This document shows positions 10,118-22,301 of a DNA stretch of 64,000 bases, one piece after another. The notes beneath the pieces were generated by a model. That model was not told the DNA's origin, did no database searches, and saw nothing but the letters and a program-made list of their open reading frames with translations. The position numbers were made by a program, and so were the translations under genes. The DNA comes from Endothia cerciana (lineage: Eukaryota; Ascomycota; Sordariomycetes; Diaporthales; Cryphonectriaceae). The first letter of the stretch is position 1, and each line of letters starts with the position of its first letter. The stretch spans positions 62,001-126,000 of the forward strand of contig JALRMH010000061.1 of the NCBI GenBank assembly GCA_026119935.1, read 5' to 3'.

Positions 10118-13100
10118 ATGTCCGACACGGACGAGATCCGCGACCGTGAGGATTTCGTTGTTGAGTACAACAGGCTTGCCCAAAAGGTATGCTAGCTGGT
10201 CTCGGCAAAAACGCTTACCGCACTGACAGGCATGCAATAGTATGGCGTTCGTCCAATGGTCCCCGATAATCCCGGCAACCTCGATGTGAGTCTTCGGGTA
10301 TGGAAGGGAAGCAAAGGAACAAGAACCTCCCTGACTTTCAGAGCAGGCCCTGGGAGCCCTCCCGAAGCGTGGTTGGTGGTCACGCACCTTCAGACGAACT
10401 TCCAGCCAGTCTACAGAGAACAGCGTCCGTCGCCAACGAAGCCTCGGCCATATGGCATCGCACGTTACGCATCCCAAGAGGGACAGTCTGAGAGACCAAG
10501 ATCTGCAGGGCTTGGTCAGGCTATGCGGGAAGAGCTTCCTCTACCTGCCGCCCGAGTACGCTGCTGGGTCATTGGTTCTTCCTACTTGTTTCCGCGCCAC
10601 TGCACAGTATCTTGTACAACACGGTCAGTTAGCTCTCAGTGTCTCAGTCCCATCTGGGAATGCCCCCATTGACATCCAACAGCACCGGAGACTCGAGGCG
10701 TTTTCCGTATTCCGGGTTCCGTCCGAGTCGTCAACGAGCTGTACGAGTTCTACTGCGCGGAGCAGGCTGGCGGTGACATCGCGAGCACCGTACGGAGCCC
10801 GAATTTGCCTACTCACATAAACGTCGGCGTACACGACGTCGCATCCTGCTTCAAGAAGTTCCTTGCAGGCCTACCAGGTGGCATTCTCGGATCACTATCC
10901 CTGTTCGACGCCTTGGTTGCAATAAATAGCCAACTATACCGTGACCCTGAGTTCAGCAGGACCAAACAGAGCAAGATTCGTGCCCGTCTCATCGCCCTCG
11001 CTGTTGGGACATTGAGGTCACAATTCAGGAGGGAACTGATATGCGCCGTCTTCGGCCTTCTCTGCCTCTTGGGTCGAGCCGCCGAGGTTGCCCCCCGCGA
11101 GGACGAGTACGGTCATCCATTACCCACTTCTGACTTGATGGGTTATAACGCACTTGGAATCGTGTTCGGCCCTCTGCTTGTCGGTGAGATTTTGGGCTCA
11201 CATGCTGTCAAGCTTGCAGACCCTAGTGCCGGGCTTTTCCTTGTCTCAGAGTCTCCTTCACCGAAGTCAAAAAAGGAAAAAAAGAAGTCAAAGGAGCCGA
11301 CAGAGGACCATCAACAGCCCTTCTTGGAGGTTGACAAAATTCACGTCGCGAATGACATCACGGAAATGCTCATCACAAACTGGAGAGATGTTGTCAGACA
11401 GATGAAGAGTCTTGACGGGAATATGAGTACGGGACTCATAAGACGCCACAGTCGAGCGTCGGTCTCGGAGGATGAGCCGAGACGCTCCGGCAGCTTTAGG
11501 AGATCCTCAGAGACCGATGTTCATGCGGGAAGGTCTTCCGACGGGTACGACGCCGAGAATCTTTCATCAAGAAGAAAATACAATGGCCAACCCGGAGTCG
11601 AGGACGCTCGGGCCAGTGCCGGAGCCTCATGCCCCCGTGAGTAGCGCGATTGTCATGCAATTCCGACGCGAACACTAACAATGGTGATTAGGAGCTGTGT
11701 CATTCAGGCAGATGGATAGCACCAATGACGCTCTCTCGGTGAAAAAGACACGGTCTGACTCTACTCGAGCAGTCTCTGGCTTGCAACAACCATCCAAAAC
11801 ACCGGGTGTTCTAACGCCTCCGCGGGAAGAGTCTGTTGGCGAGAATCATGGGCCCCTCGGCAAAAGGCCACCAACACCACTGAAGAGTTCTCTCAGATCT
11901 TCCAACAATAAGAAGACTCCAGATGTGACTGCCATCCGCAACCCAGCAGGCGATGAGAATGATTCCCCTTTCAACGGCGAACTCAGCCCTCCTGCTCGAT
12001 CATCGTCCAATATTCGTGTGTCGCAGTTATCAAAGAAGAACACAGATATTTCAGAACCCAGACCACGAACGACAGACCCTATCAAGACACCAAAATTCGA
12101 GTATACAGGGAATGGGTGGTCTCAACGGTGCAGATCCGCAACGCCCTCGACAGGTGAGAAGAAGCCGACACCCAAGATGCTTGGCCAGGTCGACGGGTCT
12201 CCGGAGAGACCGCAGCTATCGTGCGATCTGGATCGAATGACCGCATACCAAGCTGGACCTGGACTGAAGATACTGAAAGCAACGTCCACCATGCGCTCAC
12301 AACCAAGAACACCCCACATCGATCCAGAAATTACTCCATCAAGTATTCGATCATCCGTATGGAGGACATCATCGCGGGGATCAGCAAACTCAGGCGTCAT
12401 GGACGATGAAGAGCCCGTGAAGAAATCTCATTCTTCCTCGAAGGGAGACCGGGTCGCTCCAGGCCAAATGGATGGGACTGCGGAATTCGTCCTGTCAGGA
12501 AGCCCGTGCCGTGGATCGTACATGGACCTCAAGGGCGAGGTTGTGCGGCGAGAGATCAAAGCAAGCCAACCATCATCCTTGCCCGTCCTCAAGAAAAGAT
12601 CTCATCAACAGAACGTCCTGGTCAAGAAAAGTGGACAGTCTAAGAAACCTTCAAGTATTAATTCGCACAAAGTATCTCCGAAATTATTCACAAATGGCCG
12701 GCTTGCCGTCAAGCCGGGTGCCAGCAAGGTTAGGGGTTTGGCGGCGATGTTTGATAGTGCTGCCAAAGCCTCGCCCTTCGTGCCAACGCCCGTTGGGCCC
12801 ATTCAAAGCAAGCGACGCGAGACTGCTAGAGTCATCTCCCCATACACGAGCAACCCGTCGCCTCGCGTCTCACTCCAATCTGCCACCTCGGTTTCGACGC
12901 CCGTTTCGCTGATGAGTGGTGCGAGGATCAGCATCACTCTGAACACCACGACAGGGAGCTGCGGCAGAAAGCCGTTGATCCCGTGCCGACAAGACCTGGT
13001 AGCGGCAGACAGTGCCATTAAGGCTGATGGACAGCTCAGTCTGACGCCGTCAAGACGAGAGGAGTCACAGTTATCGGTGAATTCATCTACCACTCCCTCC

Positions 13101-13994
13101 AGACTACCTACTCCATCTCGTCTACCGATCAAGAAGAAGGTCTCCAATGCTGGATCTCCTCTGCCGCAATTTGATGGTTCGGCCAAACTCCCCAATTCAC
13201 CTCTCAAGCTCACAGCCCAGCAGGAGATACGACCTGTCGGCTACTATTCCAGTCCTATCCCTCAGACGAAAATTAGTGGCGGCTACAGGGGTCTGGCACG
13301 GCTGTCTCAACAAAGTTTGTCTTCATGCTACGGTGATTCGGTGAGCCACAGCAGAGAGTCCAGCTCCCTCAGCCACAGTCCGAGCCGAGGTCGCAGTGCC
13401 TCATCACTGCGCGATCAGATCCGCAGTCTTAGGTCGGAGCTCTCAGCAAGGAATGAAGACTGTGCGCAGCTCCGCCTCGAGCTCGAAGAGTCCAAGAAGA
13501 TGAAAGATGTGAGTGAGACCATCCTACGTGAGGATCTCAATCGCGCTAAAGAAGACACTGCCAAATGGAGACGGAGGGCCGAGAGGGCCGAGAGAAAGAT
13601 CGACGATTGTGAGCGCCTGGCTATGCAGATTCAGAATGCGCGTGATCGCAACGTCAGCCGCTGTGGGTACCGTCGCGGTGAACAAGGCGAGATGGAGGAC
13701 AATTACTCTTTTAATAGGGGCTGCTCGGACCATATTGACGTCCCCCAGCCCTCGGCCCAGCCGCTGGCTGCGAGGATGAATCAGGGTGTCAGAAGGATAT
13801 CCCCGACCAGCTTCGCGGATGCTAATGGTGTGATGAGTGTTAGTGATGAGTTCTCGGAGTGTTCCTCGAGTACGGTAGTGAGAAATAGTGCTAGCGACGG
13901 CGAGAATGTTGGCGAGAGTGGTAGTGGCCTCTGGGGTGTGGTTGATGAGCTTGTTGGATTCGCTTCTCCTGGGCTCATGGATGATTGTATGTGA
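10118..13994 (+). CDS. RhoGAP-domain protein with long C-terminal tail
   Basis: This is a GTPase-activating protein for a Rho-family GTPase, probably acting in polarity or septation. The protein is 1215 residues from five exons: 10118-10186, 10241-10285, 10347-10623, 10683-11636 and 11692-13994. The RhoGAP domain spans about residues 70-310, including LQGLVRLCGKSFLYLP, the arginine-finger segment RGVFRIPGSVRVVNELY (Arg139), FKKFLAGLPGGILGS and LMGYNALGIVFGPLLVG. The remaining 900 residues are Ser/Pro/Lys-rich and look disordered, except for a predicted coiled coil at about residues 1020-1105 (SLRDQIRSLRSELSA onward). The start MSDTDEIRDREDF was preferred because it resembles relatives I recall; an in-frame ATG also lies further upstream. 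The exact Rho substrate cannot be told. Confidence 0.88.
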
Positions 13995-14557
13995 ATGGAC
14001 GGTAGTAGGGACTCTCCGGATTTCTTTGCTGACTCGCATGGACGAGGTCACAGGCCAGACTGGGAGCTTGACAAAGTGGTGGACTAGACGGTCGTTAGGA
14101 GCTATCACTTTGCTCATGATTAGCTATTCTTAGCCTAGAGCCGGACTGAACAGACAGTGCACAATAACAACAATGAAGGGATTCAATTCATGACTATGAT
14201 TAATACCGGTTGTCTGACTGCTCGGTCCAGGAAGCAATCGCCTTCGTACCGCTCTGTCATTGGTTTGTAATAACAACAGTGTTTGGATGCGTAGTGTTTG
14301 TTCCTCTCCAACCGTAAACAAAACCAGGTTCGGCCCAAGATAAAACGCAAAATCTCGACCAAGATCTCCTACATACCAGTCCCTGATATATTCCACCTCT
14401 TTTTGGATGAGACACCTCTATCTTTCTGCCATCTGTGTTCGTGGCACGCCAGAGCCCACATCCTCTTTGTCCATGAAAACCCAAAGGGTTAATATCTCGT
14501 GCTTTTTCCTGACGCGGATCTTCTTCATTTTTGCACGCGTCTATCACACGCACACAT
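13995..14557. other. Convergent 3' region RhoGAP/PhoD
   Basis: The stretch lies between two convergent genes and should hold their 3' untranslated regions. I see no gene or repeat in it. Confidence 0.5.
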
Positions 14558-16757
14558 CTATAGGGATCCAGCCAACCGGTCCCAGAGGCCGCCGGTGGTC
14601 TTGGCTCCGGGCGACCTCTCAGGCGAAAGGATGGTGGTGTTCCACGCCTCAGCGCCATCGACGAAGAGCTGGTAGGAGAGGGTGCTCTTATCAGTATTCG
14701 GGACCTTCTCGATGGTTATGGCGCCGAACTTGGAGTGGCCGCTGTGGATGTACCTGTTTGGCAGGTTAGCAGGTTGTGCCGCAATAGATGTTTATTGCAA
14801 TCCGCGCTGTTCATGATGCGACCTTTCTGCTGTGTCGTGCATGCGGCGAAGCATAAGCGGAAAAAAAAATAAAAAAATTAGAAGAAGAACGAGTTTAGGG
14901 GATTGAGAAATATAGAGGTTATGTATGAGCTTACGAGGCCACACGAAAGGGCAATGGAAAAGAGGAGGGCTGGAGGAATTTTGAATCACGTACTTGAGCT
15001 TCACATCCTCATCATCTGTCTGCTTATAGGTCCCCACTGGCGAGTAGAACTGGCTCAGCGGACTCGCAGAGAACTCGTACACGGTCGCGTTATCGTTCCA
15101 CCTCGAGTCCACCGGCGGCGGGAACTTCGTTGCCGCAAACTCGTGCCTGTCACCGGAGAGGATGATGACCCCGATGCCTCTAGCAGCAGCGTCCCACATC
15201 GCCTCGAGGATCTTCTTCCGCTCCACCATGAACCCGCCCCAAGTGTCCTGTCTGTTGACAGGCCAGTTCTTGGTGAACGGGACCGACGAGGCGATGATCT
15301 TCCACTGCACGCCCCTCGGCTCGGGCTTCTGCAGGTAGGCGATCAAGTCCGCAAGCTGATCCGCGCCAAGCATCGTCTTCTCCTCGTCTGTGTACGCGAT
15401 CTTGTTGTTGGATCGGTACGACCGCGTGTCCATCATGAAGAAGCTCGCTGGGCCCTGCACAAACTCAAACCAGGTCACCCCTCCGCTCTTCGTGCCGATC
15501 GATCCCGCTCTCTTGACGGTGGGCGGGTTGGCTGACGTGTGATAGTGGTGCCAAGGGTCGACTGCAGCCTCATACACGCCCGTTTGGTTCCTGTCCCAGT
15601 CATTCTTGATCTCGTGATCATCGAGAACATGAATCCAGCTGAGATTCTGCCCGACCTGAGGCCACTCGGGAGATGCATAGACGGCTCTGTATTTCTGACG
15701 GTACTCGGTCACATCCGTCCCCCACCACCTGGGCACATCAACGTAGATGAAATCGCCGAGGAAGAGCATGAACTGGGCGCCAAGACTAGGGAGGAGCTTC
15801 GCGAGGTGTCGCATACCGGGAATGGAGAGCGGATGGTCGAGGGGACTATAAGGCATGCGGTTCAAGATGCAAGAGGTGGAGAGGAAAGTGAACTTTCCGT
15901 CATACTTTCCTGGATACTGGCCGGCCCTGGGCGCGGAGGTGAACTCGCCGGAATGGCCGTTGGAGCTCTTCCAAAGGTACGTGCGCTGTTCCCTGTGCGC
16001 TGCGGGCACAGTGACGACAGCTGTGTAATCCGTCTCATTGGTCGTCCACCTGATCCCGCCTACTGTCTGCCAGATAGAGGTGTCGAAAGGGGGCTGAGGG
16101 TCCTTGAGGCGGACCTCGACGGTGACGGGCATTCTCGACTGGTCTGGCTCCCGGACGAGCAGCCTCGCCTCGCTGTCGGAGACATATCCGACCCTGATGA
16201 AGGACAGGTCCTCGCCGGTGATCCAGTGCTCGGAGTAAACCCGATCAGCCAACATGGTCACGCAGGCTACGTTGATGAGCAAGGTGACAAGCGAGAGGGC
16301 GAAGCTGCGCGGGTTCGGCATGCCGGTGAGGAGGGAGTACCAGGAGCTGGCAGGCGGCTCTCCAGCGATGATGGCCTCCTTAACCTCGACCTCCTCGATA
16401 ACAACATCCCCGTCGCCGCTGGCGTCGCTGTTAATCACAGTATCCCTGATGAGGATCTCGGCCTCTTCGTGGATATCATCGTTCTGCAGACTGTTGAAGT
16501 AGGTGGAGATGAAGGTCGGGATGTAGACAGCGAACAAGGTGAACACAACCGGTATTATTGCCTGTACACCACTTTAGAACTGTACGCAGGCTTGAGCGCT
16601 TCTTGCTTCAAACTTACTGGATGCGGTCCCTGGTGCACACGTTAGTCGACCTAAGCACGGGATTGTGTCCGAGAAAACTTACCCATCTGAGGAAGATATA
16701 AGACCCCAGCCTAAGGGCAACAGACGATGCCGTTGCTAACCTTGTCTGGATTGTCAT
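14558..16757 (-). CDS. Membrane-anchored PhoD-like metallophosphatase
   Basis: This is an alkaline-phosphatase-D-type metallophosphoesterase anchored in a membrane; the substrate is unknown. The protein is 616 residues from four exons: 16757-16683, a 12-nt microexon 16629-16618, 16561-14994 and 14753-14558. The N-terminal 130 residues hold two hydrophobic segments, around IIPVVFTLFAVYIPTFIS and FALSLVTLLINVACVTML. The catalytic part then shows the metal-site motifs FLSTSCILNR, FLGDFIYVD, HVLDDHEIKNDWD and ILSGDRHEFAAT, in PhoD order. The last exon adds YIHSGHSKFGAITIEKV. The microexon encodes GPHP and is flanked by good donors (GTAAGT on both sides) and acceptors. It restores frame between exon 1 and exon 3. 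The gene diverges from the p24 gene. Confidence 0.92.
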
Positions 16758-17384
16758 CGTTGTGTAAGATTGTAGGTCAAGTTCACCGAATGTTCATTAC
16801 GGAATTCTCGGCGAGATGGAGTCGAGGTCGATAGAGCCCGCAGCGCGCAACCCTGATCTCAGTATCGGAGAAGGTAATCACGAACGAGAACCAGGACGAA
16901 GGTCTGAGGATACCCCTTCAAGGCAGATATCTTGACAGCCGAGAAGACCTCACGACGAGACCTGCTGTATAAAGAGACTATGAGGTGAAGTTGAACAACA
17001 AAGCAGCAGCTGCAGGCTGCATGTTGTCCATGAAACATTACTGGCAGGGCACACTACGCCCACAGCGGTCTCTATCCTAGAGCTAGGTACGTCATTGGGT
17101 GGCCCGTGTATTTACGCGTTCGAAAGTCGCCGCATGCAGGTGGCAGGGGAGGGCACCATTGGGCGGTCGCAGGGGCTACCGTACAGCCGTACTTAGTACC
17201 ACAGTACATAATACTGCTGTATGTAAGCACGACTGTCAACCCAGGTTTAGCGCCCTCGGCCTGGGCCTCCCCCCTGCTCGGGGCGCCTCAAAGCTTCTAC
17301 CGTGGCCGTCGCGAAAGCTGTCGTCGCCGGACCCGCTTGGACATTTACCACCTGTCCCGAACACAGCATACATCAGCGCCCATC
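16758..17384. other. Divergent promoter region PhoD/p24
   Basis: These 627 bp separate two divergently transcribed genes and presumably contain both promoters. I see no coding sequence. Confidence 0.5.
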
Positions 17385-18140
17385 ATGCAGCTGACAACCC
17401 TCGCGTGCGGGCTGCTCGCCCTATTTGCCTCTCAGGCCTCTGCGACAGCATTGACATACAAGCTGACCGCGAACGAGAAGGCCTGCTTCTACGCCAACAA
17501 CCAGGAGAAGGGCCAGAAACTCGCATTCTACTTTGCTGTCCGTGCCTCGACCCAGTGGTCTGCCGGCCATCCGTCCAGGAGCTGATCAGTGTACAGGTAC
17601 AATCTGGCGGCTCTTTCGATGTCGACTTCGAGGTTACCGCCCCGTCGGGCAAGATTGTCACAGAGGGCACAAAGGAACGCCAGGGGGACTTCGTCTTCAC
17701 CGGCAACGAGATCGGCGACTACTCGTTCTGCTTCAACAACGAGATGAGCACCGTCACCGACAAATTTGTCGATTTTGAGATCGCCGTACGTCACGTCCCG
17801 CCTGATCGTGCTGTCCTGCCCCCCCCCTACTCACCCCTTGCGTGTCCAGGTCGAGAACGAAGCCCGAGTCGATCTGCCGTCGAAGAAGGGAACCTCTCCC
17901 GAGCAGACCACCTCCCTCGAGGAGTCCGTAATCAAGATCTCTGGCCAGCTGTCAACAATGTCCCGCAACCAGAAGTACTTCCGGACGCGCGAGAACCGCA
18001 ACTTCAGCACTGTCAGGAGCACAGAGAAGAGGATCGTCAACTTCAGCTTGGTCCAGTGCGGCCTGATCATCTGCATGGGGGCTCTCCAGGTCTTCGTGGT
18101 GCGCTTCTTCTTCCAGGGCGCAAGGAAGGGGTATGTGTAA
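17385..18140 (+). CDS. p24 family cargo receptor (Emp24/Erp type)
   Basis: p24 proteins are type I membrane proteins that cycle between ER and Golgi and select cargo for COPII and COPI vesicles. The protein is 210 residues from exons 17385-17537, 17597-17785 and 17850-18140. It begins with a signal peptide (MQLTTLACGLLALFASQASA). A GOLD domain follows, with paired cysteines in KACFYANN and YSFCFNN. Next come a coiled-coil stretch (TSLEESVIKISGQLSTMSRNQ), one transmembrane helix (LVQCGLIICMGALQVFVV) and a short tail, RFFFQGARKGYV, with the phenylalanine motif used for coat binding. Intron 1 uses donor GTCCGT, the same hexamer as VAC8 intron 2. Subfamily (Erp2/3/4-like) was not resolved. Confidence 0.93.
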
Positions 18141-18744
18141 ATCATGTGGGCGTGATAGAAAGGGATGAGAGGGAAGGGGTCAATGCCCGACCGAGGTGCT
18201 CCGTTCGGTCGTGGGGGGTTCCATGCATGGCGTTCACTCTGATAGCTGAACCGGCGGGTGTCATGAACTGGTAATTTAGGACAGGGAAAATCACGAATAA
18301 GCCGTGGAATGATGAGCATGAAAATATCTCTGATGGGGGTCTCGATGAATTTAGGCAAGGGAATGTTCCGTTTCGGCCTAGGGGCGTATCGCACTAATGA
18401 GCATAGTCATGACGACAACTGGTGAATCATGCCGTCTGCGAACATGCCATGCAATCATGATATGAAGGCTCCTTGGCTAGGCCTAGGCCGGACACGCATT
18501 AGACAGATATTTGTTTCGTTGGCCTCCAGTCTCGCGTTGCACGATACCTGGCAGTTTGTGCCGTGGGCTTTGTTTACACTGGGCTAGTGCAGATATGGCT
18601 CTGGTGGCCCGTGCGGCAGGCAAATCTGCGTCCAAGCCCAGACATAGGCCCTGTTTGACGAACTCTGGAAATATCCCATCCACCCAATCTACCTTTCAAC
18701 ACATCAACCTCACATCCTGCGTCATACTCAACAGCACGCCCAGG
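18141..18744. other. Intergenic region p24/PRP45
   Basis: This holds the 3' region of the p24 gene and the promoter and leader of the PRP45 gene. The PRP45 frame stays open upstream to about 18511, but no conserved sequence is present there and the ATG at 18745 is preferred. Confidence 0.5.
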
Positions 18745-20463
18745 ATGGCCTCCCTCGCGTCCGCCCTCTCGCAATCCCTCCCGAAGCCTACCTACACCGG
18801 CGAAGACGAGGAGCTCCCCACACGTGCCACCCAGCGCGGCCCACGCATCGTCGGCCCCGGTCACTTCGACGAAACCGCAGTCGTCCTCAAGCGCGCGGGC
18901 GGGCCCCCTCCCTACGGACAACGGGTAGGATGGCGACCGCGCAATCCAGAAGACTTTGGCGATGGCGGCGCCTTCCCGGAGATCCACATCGCACAGTACC
19001 CCTTAGACATGGGCCGAAAGGGCGGCTCGGCGTCAAAGTCAAACGCGCTGGCACTCACCGTCGACGGTGATGGCAAGGTGAACTACGACGCCATCGCGAA
19101 GCAGGGCCACGCGGAGGGCCGCATCGTGCAGACGAGCTTCAAGGACCTGATCCCGCTGCGGCAGCGCGCCGACGCCGGCGAGATCAATCTCGAGCGGCCC
19201 AGCGAGGAGGAGGTCGCCGCGACGGCGGAGCGGACCAGGGCTGCGCTGGAGAAGCTGGTCAGCGGCGCGGTGGCGTCACAGAAGCCGAAGAATGTCAATG
19301 TTGGAGGGAAGAGAGACCCGACGTTTGTGCGGTATACCCCGGCGAATCAGATGGGCGACAACTCGAAGAAGCAGGACCGCATCATGAAGATTGTTGAGAG
19401 ACAGCGGGATCCGATGGAGCCGCCCAAGTTCAGGATCAAGAAGATCCCACGTGGACCACCGTCCCCTCCGCCGCCCGTACTGAGGTCACCGCCGAGAAAG
19501 CTGACGGCGCAGGACCAGGAGGACTGGAGGATCCCGCCGCCCGTTTCGAACTGGAAGAACCCAAAGGGATTCACGGTGCCGTTGGACAAGAGGTTGGCTG
19601 CTGATGGGCGTGGACTGCAGGATGTACAGATCAACGACAAGTTCGCGCAGTTCTCAGAGGCATTGTTCATGGCAGACAGACACGCAAGAGAAGAGGTCAA
19701 GCAACGGGCACTAATGCAGCAGCGCCTGGCGGAGAAGGAGAAGCAGCAAAAGGAGGAGAACCTTCGTATGCTTGCACAACAGGCACGGGAGGAGAAGGCC
19801 GGCAGCAGCAGGCGCAGGTCCAGGTCCGGCAGCTACGACAGCCGCTCTGACTCTGGGTCAGCATACGACAGTGATGACTCTGCCGTCCGTGAACGAGAAG
19901 AGGCACGCAAAGAAAGACGCCGCGAGGAAGAGCGGAAGCTACGACAGTCACGTATGGGCGCGGAGCGACGCATTCAAGTCATGGCTCGCGAGCAAAACCG
20001 CGACATCTCAGAGAAGATCGCGCTCGGCTTGGCCAAGCCTACCCAAAGCAAAGAGGGCATGTACGACTCTCGCCTCTTCAACCAGACCAGTGGTTTCGAT
20101 AGTGGCATCAACGAGGACAACCCGTACGACAAGCCGTTATTTGCGGCGCAGGATGCCATCAGCAGCATCTACCGCCCACGTGCGAACATGGACGAGGACG
20201 ACGAGGCAGCAGGCGACAAGGAAATGGAGAAAATTCAGAAGTCAGCCAGATTCGGTGAGGTGCTGGGCCGCGGCAAGTTCAAGGGAACAGAGGATGCGGA
20301 GGCCCGGGAGGGTCCAGTGCAATTCGAGAAGGAAACAGCAGATCCTTTCAACGTCGAGAAGTTTCTTTCGGAGGTGGAGCAGTCCTCGAGCAAGAGAGGA
20401 TACGGTCTTCAGGAGGCCGACGATCACAAGTCGAAGCGGCCCCGTGTGGAAGATGATGACTAG
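18745..20463 (+). CDS. PRP45: SNW/SKIP-domain splicing factor Prp45
   Basis: Prp45 (human SNW1/SKIP) is a spliceosome component that joins with the Prp19-associated complex and stays through catalysis. The gene is a single exon of 572 codons plus stop, the usual family length. The SNW domain covers about residues 160-330 and contains the signature PPVSNWKNPKGFTVPLDKRLAADGR. Upstream are PPYGQRVGWRPRNPEDFGDGGAFPEIH and QYPLDMG, and downstream are ALFMADRHAREEVKQRA, a charged RS/RE-rich stretch, KIALG and RLFNQTSGFDSG. The C-terminus ends in an acidic tail, PRVEDDD. The start at ATG 18745 (MASLASALSQSLPKP) matches family N-termini; the longer open frame upstream is not conserved-looking. Confidence 0.96.
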   Translation: MASLASALSQSLPKPTYTGEDEELPTRATQRGPRIVGPGHFDETAVVLKRAGGPPPYGQRVGWRPRNPEDFGDGGAFPEIHIAQYPLDMGRKGGSASKSNALALTVDGDGKVNYDAIAKQGHAEGRIVQTSFKDLIPLRQRADAGEINLERPSEEEVAATAERTRAALEKLVSGAVASQKPKNVNVGGKRDPTFVRYTPANQMGDNSKKQDRIMKIVERQRDPMEPPKFRIKKIPRGPPSPPPPVLRSPPRKLTAQDQEDWRIPPPVSNWKNPKGFTVPLDKRLAADGRGLQDVQINDKFAQFSEALFMADRHAREEVKQRALMQQRLAEKEKQQKEENLRMLAQQAREEKAGSSRRRSRSGSYDSRSDSGSAYDSDDSAVREREEARKERRREEERKLRQSRMGAERRIQVMAREQNRDISEKIALGLAKPTQSKEGMYDSRLFNQTSGFDSGINEDNPYDKPLFAAQDAISSIYRPRANMDEDDEAAGDKEMEKIQKSARFGEVLGRGKFKGTEDAEAREGPVQFEKETADPFNVEKFLSEVEQSSSKRGYGLQEADDHKSKRPRVEDDD

Positions 20464-22301
20464 ACTGAATAGCATCTGCCACCACCTGGAGTTCCTGGTG
20501 GACCTCCGGTGGCAGCATTCCCAATGGCATCGCGATTGATATCTCAAGCGTCTTCTCATAAGGGCTTCATCGCGTGAGTGACGATGTCGGAAGCTCTTGC
20601 TCCACCTCATCAAGTTTCGGCTGTCTCGCCCAAACCTGCCTCTCTCACCTCGAGGCTACCGGAAAGGTGTGCTAGGGGACATTCTCATCACATGCTCTCG
20701 CTGGCGATCGACTTTGGCGATGTTGCTATCACTCTTAGTCACGATGGCAAATATTGTCGACCGGGCCACGGTGATCTCGAGTCTGTGAATGTCGATCAGA
20801 GCTCAGATTATGGGCTTCTTATTGAGTTTGACACAAAGCTCGAATCTCAGGATACTGAAACGAAACTTTAAAATGGCATTGGCGGATACACTTCCTAGGT
20901 GTTTATCGGAGGCAATAGAGCCATCGAGGATCGAGGATTTTTTTTTATCAACATCAAAGAAACGGAACCAGATAAATGAGAGTCATCGAGCGCCTTGAGC
21001 TGTGAAGTCCTCGGGCGCTTTCGCTTATTGCTTCAGATTGGAGCTGCAGAGACTTGACAGCGACCGCTGATTCGTCCTTGATTTACACGCCCCAGCACCG
21101 TGTCGGGAAACATGAGACGAAGATTTAGATATCTTCGTTCACTGGCCCTCACCACTGAAACTTACTCTGGTGCAAACTGTGTTAAAGAGCGGGGCCATAG
21201 GGAACAACAGCCAGCACCCCAGACCGGAGGGCTGACCCTTGTCATCGCCACATTGATAGGTTCGTGATAGTCAGATTTGACGAGATCGTGATCTGCCAAC
21301 AGTCCCTCGGCTTCCCCTCAACCAGCTCTCCTCTTTGCCTCAGGCTCCCCCTGCTTCTTCAGGATCATCGACTAATTCGATCGCCCGCCTCGTGCCGGCG
21401 CTTAGGTACCTTGAACCTGAAGCACGCCGGGATTCACCCGGCTGCTCACGAACAAGATCGGCGTCGAGTACCAGCCTTTGGGCATCTGTCAACTAAATTT
21501 TCATCTCATCCCACACCCTGAGACACTGCCGAGAGGCGTACCGGCAGCGCACTGGCCCTTAGAGCGCCGCACGTCCCATGTCGCAGCCATCCCATGTCGC
21601 AGCCGTCCCAGCCAGCGTACACGAATCCTCCGAACATCGTGCCCGTCGCATATTGTCTTGGCTCGATGTGTGATAGGGGCTGATAACGTGCATAGACAAC
21701 ACGGCTGCACCTCCGACATCAACGTCTTGATTGAAGCTTCAGAGCCTGCTTGGGCCTTGCTTCCGCTCCTCCAGCCTCCTCGCTAATACTGTATACCGTC
21801 CATCCCAGACACGTAAGAGAATGTGGTACGCAAGTGCGCTGTCAACTATTTCCAAGCTTTGTGGGCCCGGGCAAGAGGATGGTAAGACAGCGGCGCGAGC
21901 GAGGGGACGCGCCGAGACAGAGTGTTGGGACTATTGCTGGTGCACGCTTGATCGACTGGACATCTAACCTGTGGACATCCCCCGTCTTCACCCCAGCTCT
22001 TGACGCGGAAGGTGTAGTCCACCATCTCTGAGATTCCTCCAACCTTGTGTCAATACCAGCATTGTCGTGTTGCTCCATATCTCCTCTTGTACTGCACCCG
22101 ACAGCTCCCTCGAGACATTTATAGTCTAGAGAACGCACATTGCGAACTCAGTTTCGCTGATTGGGGACTGATCCCTAGTGGGCAAGTGCGAGCTTGCGGT
22201 CTATTCCATCCCAGCCTGGTGTGTTGGTGATGCACACACGGCGGGCTTCTATATGAGGTTGCTAATTCCGAGCAATAACATATCACCTCTGCCAGCCCAG
22301 C
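20464..22301. other. Intergenic region
   Basis: No gene can be supported in these 1.8 kb. The only structure I see is a direct duplication of a 16-nt unit at 21574-21589 and 21590-21605 (TCCCATGTCGCAGCC plus A or G). Otherwise the sequence has short unrelated open frames on both strands. Confidence 0.5.
21574..21605. repeat. 16-nt tandem duplication
   Basis: Two adjacent copies of a 16-nt unit differ only at the last base. It is too short and too few in copies to be called a minisatellite. Confidence 0.7.

Noticed and set aside
15539..16645. Long plus-strand open frame of 368 codons
   Set aside because: It lies antisense to the PhoD-like gene, has no family resemblance and reflects codon bias of the real gene.
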